Shown piece after piece: positions 11,591 to 24,413 of a DNA stretch of 64,000 nucleotides. The number at the start of each line of letters is the position of its first letter. Positions within the stretch are counted from its first letter, which is position 1. Position numbers and translations under genes: made by a program. The stretch is taken from contig CAJQUW010003643.1 in assembly GCA_907163375.1 (NCBI GenBank), positions 496,001 through 560,000 on the forward strand, written 5' to 3'. Source of the DNA: Prostheceraeus crozeri. Lineage: Eukaryota; Platyhelminthes; Polycladida; Euryleptidae. The notes beneath the pieces were generated by a model. That model worked only from the letters and a program-made list of their open reading frames with translations, made no database searches and was not told where the DNA came from.

Positions 11591-14500
11591 GGCTAAACAA
11601 GAAAATTCAATAAGGTTGACAAGTTGAATCAATTAGCCAGAAAAGAACTTCAGTGAAAATTAGAAATCTCCATTCAGGGCTCGATGACTTGGATAGCAGG
11701 AGATGATAGTGGAGCTTGCGCATCCATATAGTAAGTGCATGCATCGGTCTTTGAAAGAGAGCACCATCAGAATATTTCATTTACAGTATGCAAATTCTGA
11801 ATTGCCTATTATACTGCTTTGAACAGAAATACACAACAAGATGAGAATTTACTAAGCATGAGGATGCCACTTTCTCAACACTCAGATAGGGCCCCACAAT
11901 TCGTATATTGAACATTCACTGGTCACAAATGGCAGAAAATCCTTGGTCTTGTGCTAATGGCCAGGTCATATTAATAATTTAAAAATGATAGCCACCCCTG
12001 GTTGGTATATCATTAACCTCTTCATAGTGAAGCATTTATTCTATTTTTCAATATTTGGACGAAAGTTAACACAGCATTTTATCTGTCCGCTTTGTTATTC
12101 ACGCAGCGTTACTGAGGATGTCAGAAAACGAAAATTGTAAAACAGCTTGAGCGTCAAGTTGTACCTTTGACATGAACATATGTTTCTTATTACTACTTTC
12201 GCTGTCTGTTCCGTATCTGACCTAAACTATTCAATAACTATGACGCTCTTCTCAATTTCTTCTTACTTCAGCCAAAGAAACTGTCTAAAACTGGCTATGT
12301 GTCAAACTGCGTTAGGGTCTTGCACCAACACATTTGTTGAGTTGCACAGTGAAAATATTTTTCTTTTAGGGTAATGGGTAGAAATCTTCTGATGATTCTA
12401 CACAGTCGATTAAATTGACTTTGATGAATGCTGCCACATACAGAAAAAATGGATTTCACGCATTAGGCAGACAATCCATTAAGTTCAGTCACTGTTATAC
12501 AATTATAAAAGACAATGCTTAAAATTTAAAAGCGCATTTACAAGTGAAGTGGGGCGTAAGAATATGGAATTAACATCTTGGCATTGTCATCAGCATCAAT
12601 GTACCAACTTCAGGAAGGCAACATTATCAGCTTGAAATTGAAGGTAGCATGAAATTCATTTATCATTGCTCCAAGAAACATCTGACCGCTTGAAATATAA
12701 ATCCAATGTACAAAAAATGTGAAACAAAAATGTGTGGAAAAATTGAGTTAAGACATTTCAATAGTTCACACTGAACTTAAACATTGATTGATGATGTTTA
12801 TATTAGTCTGCGACGCGGATATATTTATTATCAGTACTTCAGAACCACTCCTACGTTTCTCATGAAAATTATGATCAATTTAATTATTTACCACAAGACT
12901 GACAAACCCAGACTGATAAACTGAAGGGCTGTCCAATATTGTGTACGAAACTACGAATGATGTTGAATTGATAACATTGTTTATCTGATCGTGTTGCAAA
13001 GAACATCTAGTGCTCTTTTGTAAATCATGACGAATTTTTTAATTCAACAAAGTGCGATCATTTAGCTTCAAGTATCTACTCTGTATTGGGAGACTTCACA
13101 GCATTTGGTTCACTTTCCGTAAGTAATGACCAGATTACAAGCATAGCCACAGTTTGAGTACCCAAAATGCTACATTTTGCAGTGCATTGCATTTGTTTTT
13201 TTAAGTTACAGTTAATAGATTGTAAATTCTTTATCGCAAAAATTCACACGCAATTTTGTCAATTTGTGAGTTTTTGTGAGTTTTATTATAAAACCAACGT
13301 CATTGGAATATGACTTCATAAAGTCTGACTCCTTAATATTGTTTAGCAATGGACATCAATAATAATAATAATTGTTCAGCAGATGGCATAACTACAAGCT
13401 CTTGGTTTCTGGATAATCAACATAACACATATCATAATTATATTTTATTGCCCATGGTGCTTCTTTCAATCATCATAGAATATGATTGCTTGCTTAAATC
13501 TATTTCATTTGCTATCTTTTGCATGGATTGAATAGATTATCTTTTGCCAAAATTGAAAACAAAAAAAGCAAAATTTCAATACCTCATCGTCAATCAACAT
13601 AAGCTTCTAGTTCTACTCCTTGCAAATCTTGTTTGTTGAGTTCGCAATAACTGTCGCAATTATGTTTCTCTTTTGCTTTCTTCCCTTTCGTGTTCTGTCT
13701 CTATTTCATTACAAAAAGTCGAGACTGTTAAATCTAAAATAAGAAAATTTATTCATACAACGCGCCCTGAAATAGAACCCGCACTTGAATTGCAAAAATA
13801 ATCCTATAAACCGCGGGGTATATTCGAGAGAATGTGTTGGTTCGAGAATTGGAAAGAGTCAATCGTTTTATATCATATTCTTATATATGCGTTTATAGGT
13901 TCAGAGTTCAACGGTTTCAACTGTCATATAGTAGTCATATTTGGATGCACTGAAAGATAATTAATGAACATAATGGATCAAAGTTACAGATAAAAAGCAG
14001 ATTATTTCCATTTCTCTCCTTTGAATACTTTGCATTCAACAAAATATACAAAATAGTTAGTGTAGAGATTCACGTGCATCTACTTTGTACGTTGAAAATT
14101 TGTCAATCAGGTAATAAGGAATTTTCTTAAGTATTGAATAACATCAAATGAACAGAGATTGAAACATAACATTTAACATTGAGTGATTTCAAGGATAGAT
14201 GCGCGGTCTTTTCAAAATCAAAGCAGATGTTTCAATATTTATAGGAGAAAGAGAGAAGGATTTTCCAAATTGGTGAATATTAGGAAATATTCTGGCTTTG
14301 ATACGACTTTTAGTTTCAGAAAAAGTCTCTTCTGATATAAGCAAAATGCTGTTTTCGGGTTGTACCCAAAAAATTGGTTCCGGCGATTCTTGATTAATGC
14401 TACATTTGAAATGTCATCATCATTCATGAGCAATATCATTTCGTTGTCTTTGATATTTTTACCTCTATACCTGGTGACAATTATATCGAGAAGTCATATC

Positions 14501-15941
14501 AAAAACTGCGAAGCTGAATATTGCTGTGATGCATTTATACATGTAATTAGGTCTGGATACAGGTGGAAGAAAACGACAGAAACATTTCCCGAATATAAAA
14601 TTTCTTTTATATGGATTCGCATAAACTTGAAGTAAATTGAGATTCCCTACAAAATGGTCCGAAAATCGAATGAAGTATGTTTAGAGCGATGTTTTTATTC
14701 CTCAACTTTATCATAAATTATGGGAAATTGACAGCCAGTGCTATTCCATTATTTGCATGCATCAACTGATACTTTAGTGAGTGATCTAAAATGCATCGGT
14801 TGCTTCATGGAGATTTTGTCAGAATTGAAATGAAATAAACTAAAAATAAAACAACTACATCATTTTGATAAAATGATTATTCCCTCTTTGATAAAGACAA
14901 ACTATAGGCCCTATATCATATAAGTTATGCTAAAATCTAATCAGGCCAATTATCTCGCAGTTAACTGCGCAACTCAAATGACTTATGCTAAATAGAAAAA
15001 GTGTCATTGATTTCCAGTCATCTTTTGTTTGATTTTACGAAGCCTTATCACATTTGCCTCACGTTATTTCATTATTTCGATTATTTATTGACCTCAGAGA
15101 CTTGATTCCGATATATTTGGTGCGTCAAAGTGTCAGTGTTTGAGAATCTACTTTGAATTCTGAATTTCTTCCATTCTGAAGTTACTTCCATACAAAATTA
15201 GAGTGCTGTCACAATGACTAAGAAAATATTGCTCTGATACGTGAAATAACTACTGCAATTGTTGATGCTTTTGAAGTTCGACTGTTGATATGTTATCAAC
15301 AGAAATATAATGCTTCCTGACAATGAATCCTGATCAACTCGAAATGATAGCCTTTCTGCAAGATCAAAAACAGAAGTTCAGAATAATCAATCACTAGGAA
15401 TATTGAAAATGACACAAAGAAAAATGGAAGAATGTCTTGCCTCTACCTCAGTCTTCTGTAATTTAATAACTGATTTCTGCGTGAGGAACTAAATATCCTC
15501 ATTTGGGTAAGTAGGTATTGAAAGCATACATCTTCACAAAACTTCGGATAATGAATTAAATAGAGAGTTGGTTTCATTACTTTCATTTGGTTTGGATATC
15601 AGTAGGCTGCTTACTGTACACTTCCTTTGAATAATGTGATAAATATGAAATTATGCTGTGTGCAATATTTTGTTCATTTTTTAATGATGCATGTTGCATG
15701 TTCTCATTTCCAACCCTCGCACCTTGAAAGCACACTATTTCGAGCTACGTTGCCTACGAAAAGAGCATGCTAAGAGGGATCTATTTGCTCATGTAATTCA
15801 AGTGCTGTTCAGGATACTAATCAGGTGAAAAGTCAAATGTCTTGGCTACTCACTCTTATCTGAACGTGTTTTCAGAGCGTCAAAATTTGAACAGCAGCCA
15901 ATAAAAGAAACTATTTTGTGGTAGTTCAATATATTTCAAAT
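11591..15941. other. Non-coding, no gene seen
   Basis: AT-rich DNA. Frames such as 14360-14635 (91 residues, one hydrophobic stretch) and the opposite-strand 14239-14439 overlap each other and show no family motif. I see no clear element ends here. Confidence 0.45.
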
Positions 15942-16829
15942 CAGGGGTCAACAACCTCAACCAGCTCGTGAATCGCTGGATCAAGTTTAACCCTCTCGCG
16001 TGCCGCAACCACAGCAGTAGTTAATAATTACAAGATGAATCTTTATGGTGACGTTTGAAAACAAATCAGAAAATAAATCGTCTTTGCACTTCTATTAATG
16101 GAGAAATGAAAAAAACGGTTAAAAATCTTAATTCGTCATTTATTACAAACATTGATGACATTCAATAGAGAAGTAATATACAAAAATAGAAGGTTGTGGA
16201 CTGCGGTGAAACTACGAACTCGTGCCATTCTAAGCATCAAAAGCCCCCAGCTAATCAATGGAAGGCTATAGGTGTATTCTGCATGTGTCCGTGTAGCGCG
16301 ATGATGTACGGGAGTAAGAAGTGCGCCGTGAAAGGTGATCAGGTCATAAAGATTATGAGTGGAAGGAACAGAAGAGGCACTGATGAGAGGAAAGTATGAT
16401 GTGTGACCGATCGATTGCCACAGGAGTGAAGACCTTGCGACGAAGATGAACCTAGATGGCAGCTCCGTTGATCTGCGAAGGGGAATGCCGCAGTGGTATA
16501 GCCACATCATGAGAAGAAAAGATGATTGGACGAAGATATCCTTTCACCTTGAGGTTGAAAGCAGAAAATCAAGAGGAAGAGCAAAGAAAATATGGTCACA
16601 AGTCGTCTCTGATGACCTCTATGTTCAGGACCCAAATCCACCATGTTCTACGGTCAGCTGCAATGAAGGCACGCCATCGTAAAGCAGCAACCATCTGAAC
16701 CCGTTCAACGTAGAAAAGGACGAAAATAAAGTACTAGTTTTACAAAAACTACCGCAAGCGTCGTTGGTTACGCATGACGACAATTTTGAAACAGAGCCGC
16801 GGGCCGCAGGTACACGAATCTGACTCCTG
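15942..16829. mobile_element. Old hAT-like element, 888 bp
   Basis: Left end CAGGGGTCAACAACC, right end (reverse complement) CAGGAGTCAGATTCG followed by TGCGGCCCGCGG, a known style of hAT terminus. Flanks TTTCAAAT and CTTTAAAC agree at five of eight positions, and every mismatch is a C/T change, as expected from decay. A LINE piece lies inside. No transposase is seen. Confidence 0.55.
16270..16740 (+). mobile_element. RTE-type LINE relic (ORF2 C-terminus)
   Basis: AMMYGSKKCAVKGDQ, then GMPQWYSHIMRRKDDWTK and EVESRKSRGRAKKIW-QVVSDDL match the last part of RTE-like ORF2 (LYGAECWAVKK, WFGHVMRR, EV.G.RSRGRP...W). Frames are broken. It lies between the two hAT-like ends at 15942 and 16829, so either it was captured by that element or it inserted into it. 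Confidence 0.65.
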
Positions 16830-18304
16830 CTTTAAACGATTTCCTCTTTGCTGCGAAAAGCGTCTCAAGTGCGGGTATGAAATATTGGATTGCTCAACGT
16901 TTCGAAAGTCTTAGTAATGTACGAATGAGTCAAATCAGTCTGTTTGATGCCTTTTTCGCAAAGAAAACTAAAAATAACGAGAAATAAAAGGTATGGTCAT
17001 TTATCTGTAGCAAACTCACTTTTAATCTTTGCACTGACAATGCATAGGCTATTATGTTTTTCGGGGATTTGTTGACATCATCTTATGGAGAAATTTCTAG
17101 TGCTATGCAGTCGAACGACATTAGCAGGACAGTAGGACCCTAATGACTAATAACCTTAATTCATCTTTACCATCATAGGATTTTTTCTTCATTCAAGACA
17201 TTCTATGTCAGAAAAGTTATATTGAGATCGAATCTTTTATGTTCATGATGTGTTATACTATATTGTCTCAGATGTAGAAGTCTTCTAAATTTTCATGTCT
17301 GTGACATGACTGCCACTCTGTCTCAGTGTGGCGATGTCAGGTCCTATTTGACATCCGTAATTTCCAGCTTGGGGAAAGTTCAGGTAAACCTATTGTTAAG
17401 TATGTTTTTTGAGTGCATTTATGTATTTATGCTTTTTATTTTTCTGCGATTACCCTAACATATACATTACATTACAATTCTACGATGTGCTAAAATGCTG
17501 CAATCCTTTATTTATAATGCCGCAGGTTTTTCAGTGTTTTACAATGATAGCTATTTCTGATTTATTGAGTTACTTCCTTGTTATCGATTATTGCATGGTG
17601 ATCACTCAGATCAAAAAGCCCGATAAAAGGGAAGTGCACGTGGACTGTCAATAGAAATAAGAACTGCGTGAAATCTTTTGCAATAATGCATGAATAGCAT
17701 AATATCGTCGAGCGGAGATGTGTGCTGCTACACGGTGAGCCCGCAAATCAAAGGCCAACCGATTTCTTTATAGCCAGCTACCTAACGCCAACTTCGAAAG
17801 AGGGAGTCATGAAAATTTCGTTGTTTTCAAGATTTGAAGCAATATGCTAGCATTAACACATCATGAACTAAAATTACTCAATATTGATACTCAAGAGTGA
17901 AAGTTACTGTCAAAATTTTCCCGAAATACAGCCGCGAGATATGTGCCCTCTTATTTCAATCATAAATAAGTGTATTGAATAGCGGCATCGACTTCTAGCT
18001 TCTAGGTCAAAATTGAGTAGAAATTTGAACAGATAATGACCTGAACAACCGTAAAGGCAATAAAAGCAACAAGAGCAATTTCTTAAGCAATGCGGCAATA
18101 CAAGCAGTTTTGACATTGATTAGCAAATCTCCTTTTTTTTAGAAATTCCAGTATAAGAATTGGAGAATACTTGTGCACTGCCGGTAGAGGAGACCTCAGC
18201 CGCAACTGTCAAAAACAAGCGACTCTAAGGAGATTTTTCGGTTCACCTTCACAACCAACCCCAAGCATGGAAACCCAACAAAAATTCTGAGAGCCTCTGC
18301 AAAG

Positions 18305-18987
18305 CAGGGATGCGCAGTCCTATCATTTTGACAGGACTCCGATTCCGACTCCGGGTGGGAAGTATATCAGTCTTATCTCTGGTGCCCTACATCATAGATC
18401 ATTATAGGCTTGCCTGAGCCTGATTTTAGCGATCATTGCTGTATCAAATCAATCGTTTCTATGAAAGTTTTCCAACTTTGCACATCACTTGTTGGTGCGT
18501 GCTTCACACGGTTTTTCTCCAGTCTCTACCACACAGGAAAATCCCCTATTCTTTTTCAAAAAATATGAGTACACTTTCGACTTTAATATCCGCTATGGAG
18601 CGGCCATCACACACGATTGACGTTAGGGTAAGAGGTAATGCTCTCAAGCAAACTAATATTTTACTTTTGTCTCCGATGTGACCTTTGGTACGTATGTGTG
18701 ATCGAGGCTGGGAAGGCTTGTCTTCTCTACTAAATCACCGAGTGAAACGACAATCCTTTTTCACTATCACGGTTCATTCCCTCAACTATTACTTACTCTG
18801 CATGCACTGCTGTCTCTGTACTTTTGTTTGACGGAGAAAGTTGACATCAAAACAGTGATAGCCATGCACGCGGATAAATAATTTGTTTGCACTATGCTAT
18901 TTCGGGTCTAGTTATAGGCCGGAGTGCCATCATTTCATAGGTCTCCGACTCCGGCAAAAATGAAAGGACTCCGACTCCGCATCCCTG
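18305..18987. mobile_element. hAT-type non-autonomous transposon, 683 bp
   Basis: Left end CAGGGATGCGCAGTCC, right end (reverse complement) CAGGGATGCGGAGTCGG. An exact 8-bp duplication CTGCAAAG flanks it (18297-18304, 18988-18995). Subterminal GACTCCGACTCC repeats parallel the GGCTCCGGCTCC repeats of the element at 2296, pointing to related families. No transposase frame. A 60-base stretch near 300-360 resembles its interior weakly. Confidence 0.92.
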
Positions 18988-18995
18988 CTGCAAAG

Positions 18996-21900
18996 TCATC
19001 CCGAAAATTAAAAGCAACCTCACCAAGAAGGAGTTTGAGATAAAAAATTCCTTAGACTTTCACGAAGATCTCTATACGATTTGAAATTTTATATTAGCAC
19101 AAGACTGCAAAACAATGGAATTCCATTCATCATGTTGTTGACGATAGACGATATTTCTCCCGAACAATGCTGGCAAAAGCAAAATGTGCAAGTGGTGAAG
19201 GTTTTAATAAATACGCAGAAGCTCTCAATGCATGGAAGAATACTTTCGAATCTGGAAAAGGTATCTGCTGATATAATGTGACACTCCTAAGTGTGTTTCT
19301 CTTCTTTCATTCCATTTTGTTTGTACAAGTGCTATGCACTGAAAAAAGCACTTTAAACTCATAGAGGATAATTTTAGGTCGACCCAGATGTGATCATAGC
19401 TTCAATTGAATGAAGTGACCACGTAATTGCTAAAAACAAGGCAATGACTTTTCCAAAATATGAAACGTATCGCATGCTCATTTTTTGTCATCAAGAAAAT
19501 AAATTTCATAAATATTTTATTGCAATTTGGGTCAAGCGTAGCATGCCAATCAGTCTCTGTAGGACAAAACGCAACGTCTGCGATAGCAGAATTAATCGCT
19601 TTAAATTGTTTGTCTGTGGACGCTTTTTTATAATCATTTCGATTTGTTATGTTGTATTAAAGGAAGCGGTTACAAGCTTCATTTTTGTTCAAGATGCCAT
19701 CTGACATGGTGATATTACACTAGACATTCATGCATTGTTATCGATGGCATGTTAGAAGATTATTTTCGATTTGAAAGGAATGAAAACAGCATTTTTTATC
19801 GTTCGAATGCCAACTGATGTTGCAGTTGTCAAGAGCATGTTTTGGTAATTTGAGTTCCTATGTTGAATAGTGAGTGAACATGAGATAACCCATTGATAAT
19901 ATTTACTTTCTGTAAGGTTAAACAGTAAGAAAACTAGAACTAGTGATCAAGTAGAATTGTGTCTCTCCAAGATTTGGCAATCATCAAAAAGGTATTGAAG
20001 ATTTGTAGCTTAAAACATTATGTGAAGTACACGTGGCAAGGAGTTAGTCAACATCTGTAACATTTATTATTGCCGACATTGCTAAAAAAATGCATTCACG
20101 AAATTTCGATAACTCAATCGAATAGATTGCATGCAATTTTGAATTCTAAGGAGTAACTGATATCATGGTCCATGATAGTATACAGAGAATGTCGACATAA
20201 GACGTACAGGTATTCAATTCCTTTATAAAGTTACATGTTTTACTTTTTGAACATTAATTAATTGAAGCTTAATCTTGGAAATCAATGCATTTTTCATGTT
20301 CAATTATTAATGTCCATCACCCATCAGAAGTGTCAGTGGCATGGAGCGACGGCTGTTTTCAAATATCACATTTATGTCATAAATTGGTCAATAGATCGAA
20401 GGAGAGAAAGAAATTTCGGAACTTTACTTCATGTAGCTTGCTATATTAAAGATTCATGCTCATTTTACAGTTTAATAGAACAAATTACAGAATCCAAAAT
20501 GCGATTTTTAATTCAGGTCGCATACAGTAATGAAATACACTTTCTGTATAGCGTTAACAGTGAATCATGCAACGAACTTCAACCTCTTACATCCGACGTC
20601 AATCAACATGATCAGTAGACATGGGCGCGAAGATGAAGAACGAATGTTCGAAGCATAGACAAGGCAGAGCAGAGTTTGTCTATGGTTCAAAGTCTCGTGA
20701 CTTTTATTTCAAAAACATAAGAAGATACCTTAATCATGTAATTCACGCGAGCTGATGCCGTAATGAAGTGCTGATTGATGAGCACAATCAACACTTCGGC
20801 GACGCTGTGACTGTGGCTGCCTCCATTCATTCGTTGCAGACAATACATTGATTATGATAATTTCGACATGTGGTAAGATATCATTATTTCTACACGAAAT
20901 GCTTCAAACATGCCATGAAACTGTCATGAAACAATGATATTCAAAATTGATTTATTTGGAGCAGCTTCTCCTTCACAAATTAGAATGCTGTCATCCACTT
21001 GAAGTTGACATTGTATTAATGATGTATGTCTCCATTGAACGTGTAGCTGTCGTTTTAAGTTCAGGAGGTTTATAACATATTGAATTATGAGTGCTAAAGC
21101 GTTTTGACACGTCAATCTGTTTGCTAAATAATGTTTGTTTTATTCTGTTCTTCATGTCAAAATATTGTACTGTGATCCTTACTTAATTAATATTTAATTT
21201 GTTTCGTTTCTCGATGTTTTAGTTAAAGGTTGGATTAAAAACTGTCATGCGACAAATCGTTAAAGCTAAAAGCATTATAATCAACCATGAATTGCAAAAG
21301 CTTAGATAGTGGGTTCATAGAGCTGTTGACACCGTATTCATCAATTATAAACATATCAAAAATCTAGCGATCCTTTTTATATTCTAGTTAAAACCACGTG
21401 CCCTTTCGAAATAGAATGACATGCGTTAACACGTTAATCCGATAAAATTTCAGAAACACATATCAACAATCAAATTGAAGATGAAAACATTGTAATATTT
21501 TGTCATATTGTTCATCTAACTTCAATATTCTGCTCTAATAGTGCTGTTTTCTGAATTATCTCCTATTGAAGCGAGTAGATGTCTCAGTCACTTTGTCAAA
21601 AACACGTTCAGCAGTCTGTTCATGCATATTTGGGCAAGTTAGTTTAGCTTAAGTCTACGAGATTTTTCATTAACACAGCAAAATATTACATTTCACAACT
21701 AACCCTGATTAAAACGCATAGAAGTTATGACCAATATATCAAAAACGCGTTTGCTCATCCTTAACTTGTAAAACACATTCCAATGTGTCAGCTGGTGTAA
21801 ACATAATTTAGTGATCTTTACAAGTTAGGCCATAAATATGTTGTTCATAACATTACTATTATTTTAGCAACTACTATCCACTATTTTGGCAACTGCTATG

Positions 21901-22264
21901 AATAATGTGAGAACAGGGCCGGACTTGGATCGCAATCTGGGCGGGATTTTTGGAAACACGAACGGGCCATGACGGGCCGCCGATTTTTAAGACAACTTTC
22001 CTTGCAGGATTTCTTTTCATGCATGACATTTCTTTTTACTGCGTTACAGTATAATCGTGTTTAATTTGTTCTTTTTTTCGGTCATGTCTATCATAACGAC
22101 TGATGTCATTAGGCATTGATGGTTGGGATAAGACCTTCACTGACACACACGTATAATCTATTTCTTGCGATTGATTTCATCAATGACTTTAAAGACTATT
22201 GCGTTTTACACAGAACAAGTCATGAAAAGCGATTTTTTGAGAGATGAGACGTTTTGACACACGA
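18996..22264. other. Non-coding, no gene seen
   Basis: The longest frame (20262-20618, 118 residues) has no recognisable domain. At 21914 an isolated hAT-like start CAGGGCCGGACTTGG stands without a matching right end. Confidence 0.4.
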
Positions 22265-22560
22265 CTACGTGAAACGACTACTTTGCTCTGATGCGTTCGG
22301 TAACAAATCATGTAAAACATGGGAATGGTCAAGTCTTGCACTATTGAAAAGATTCATAGCAAGTGTTTGACATCTCTCACATATAGAAAAGATATCACAC
22401 CGGTTACAGGTACGTATGTCATGACCATGAATGATACAAAAGGCTCGTTCACAAAAACGCAAAATGAGTACATCTAAGCCCTTAATGGAATTCCGAAATA
22501 CAGGTGACGCATAGCTCATAACGGACTCAGCTACAGAAAAGAAACTTCAATAAACCGATG
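22265..22560 (-). mobile_element. CR1-like LINE fragment (C-terminal end of ORF2)
   Basis: The minus strand reads MSYASPVFRNSIKGLD, then CERAFCIIHG and LDHSHVLHDLLP. This matches the C-terminal part of CR1-type reverse transcriptases (YASPVW, QKRA.RII, PLHDLLP). It may be the same family as the piece at 54110, covering the segment just downstream of it. Only this part remains. Confidence 0.65.
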
Positions 22561-24411
22561 GTGGGTCAACATATGCTTCAAGATGGGCAAAACAAAGGCC
22601 TACAATCGTTTTGACTTTTTTGCAAAGTCACAGTAATTAGACCAGAAGAATTCACTTAACAAACCTGCCTATTTTCGCGCTAAAAATAGCAAATCATTCC
22701 TTGTTCATTTTTCGTATTCATTGAAACTTGGCTAGTGATCCCATTTGTAAATGTGAATCTTAGAGTACGATAGACCTAAATACCAATTAAAGCTAATTTT
22801 GATTCAATTGTAAAATGATTGATTCACCGCGCAAAATGATTTGCAGTCATCGATCGCAAAATGAAAATTAAAATGCAATTGGTAATAAGTTTTACTTAGA
22901 ACTTTTAAGTAGTATTTCATAACGCAGGTAATTTCGTTTCTTTAGTGCTTCTTGAAAAGTAGAAATAACTTTAGGTCTCATTGAAATTCGTGGATCTATT
23001 TCTAGTAATCAAAAGTAACACCTTGAACATGGTGTCATGTAAGCCTGCAGGTGGAAGTGTTCTATAGTTGTTTTTTTGCAAGCTGTTACGGATTCACGGA
23101 TAAACCAATTAAAAGCTTTGAGTGTATCAACAACCGTTTGATTATTGCTATGAATTTGTTTGATCCAAGACCTGCAGTGGTAGAGTTAATGAATATGAAA
23201 AAACGTTGTTTGCAGAAACCATTTAGCGACTTACAAAAGGTAGATTTGTTAAGAAGCTTTCGTGGCAATACACACTCCAGCTTCTGTCCTACATGCACTT
23301 CATCATTATCTTTGTGTATCGAATTAGTTTATATGGACAATGCATGTACATGTACACAGATTAATATACACTCTAAAAATGTTTTACTAATCCCAAAAAT
23401 GGTATACATATACCAATTATATTTCATTTTTACTAAATAAACAACCAATTATGTATAATTGGTATATGGTAAAATCCAGCAAAAGTGGTCCCGTTTTTGT
23501 CCACTCAAAAAATTCTCGAAAATTTGATTTCTTTTGTTCCTGGTAGTTGTATTTGGTTCTTGCAAGATGCCGAATGTGTGCTAAACCACAATCTAATTAG
23601 TCCTACCATTATGAGATCTGTAGCCGAGTTTCTGATATGAGGGCGTCGATGTGATGACGAAAACGGCGCCGATGTGATGACGGAAAAAGTTGGGAGCAGC
23701 GATATATATGTCGACCTAGCTCTGATTGCAAAGAGCTTGATTTCTCATTTCTTGATAGTTCCTTGATTCAAGGGTGTTAGGCGTTCCTTGAGCCAAAGTC
23801 TGCTTAAACATGTTTTGTTTCTTTGTTTTACAGGATTCCAAAATTGTACTTTTCGGAGGGACATGAAAAAAATGGGATGTTTTTGAATTTCAAATGAATT
23901 TTTACAGAAATCCTTAATGAAACTCAAAGTGATAGACATAGTCAGTTATTAGAGTAGACGAAGAACAATTGAATGGTGTGTTGAACATTGACAATGGACA
24001 TATATCTTGGCTACAAAATGCAAAAGACAAGAACCTCTCCAAAAAACACTAAATTTTCTGGATTTCTGGAAACCTATTACAATCTATATTATTTATATTA
24101 CTTCTTTATGTAATAACTTCCTCTGTTCAACTTCGTGATGAATTCGTGATGAAGCAGACCAGTAGCAGTCTCGGTCTCTATAATTTTTGCCATCGACTTA
24201 ATAATTGCCTTTTTAAACTTTTAATTTGCATGAGCCAAACGCTTGGCTCATGTCTTCTTTGCATGAAAATTCGAAGCAGACAGACCCAGGCTTCAGATGC
24301 TTGAACATGTTTTCTGCGATAAGAACAAATTGAAACATATTTTCTTCGATAAGGACATCGGTAGTGTAGACAAAATACAGATCCGAGTCTAATACTCTCA
24401 AGCGAGTAATC
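22561..24411. other. Non-coding, small repeats only
   Basis: The frame at 23051-23440 (129 residues) is not recognised. A near-duplicate GGCGTCGATGTGATGACG / GGCGCCGATGTGATGACG lies at about 23640-23685, and a palindromic stretch with ACCAATTAT / ATAATTGGT arms near 23400-23468. Confidence 0.4.
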
Positions 24412-24413
24412 TA

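Noticed and set aside
14360-14635. 91-residue frame with a hydrophobic stretch
   Set aside because: Overlaps an antisense frame, lacks any family signature, and sits in featureless AT-rich DNA.
16136-16510. 124-residue minus frame
   Set aside because: Opposite strand of the LINE ORF2 relic at 16270-16740.
20262-20618. 118-residue frame with a faint resemblance to an OTU protease region (QWHGATAVFKYHIYVI)
   Set aside because: No catalytic Cys motif, no proper Asp/His pair and no partner exons; the likeness is too weak to call.
21914-21990. hAT-like start CAGGGCCGGACTTGG
   Set aside because: No matching right end or 8-bp duplication found nearby, so not listed as an element.
23051-23440. 129-residue + strand frame
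   Set aside because: No recognisable motif; contains runs typical of AT-rich chance frames; no splice partner found.
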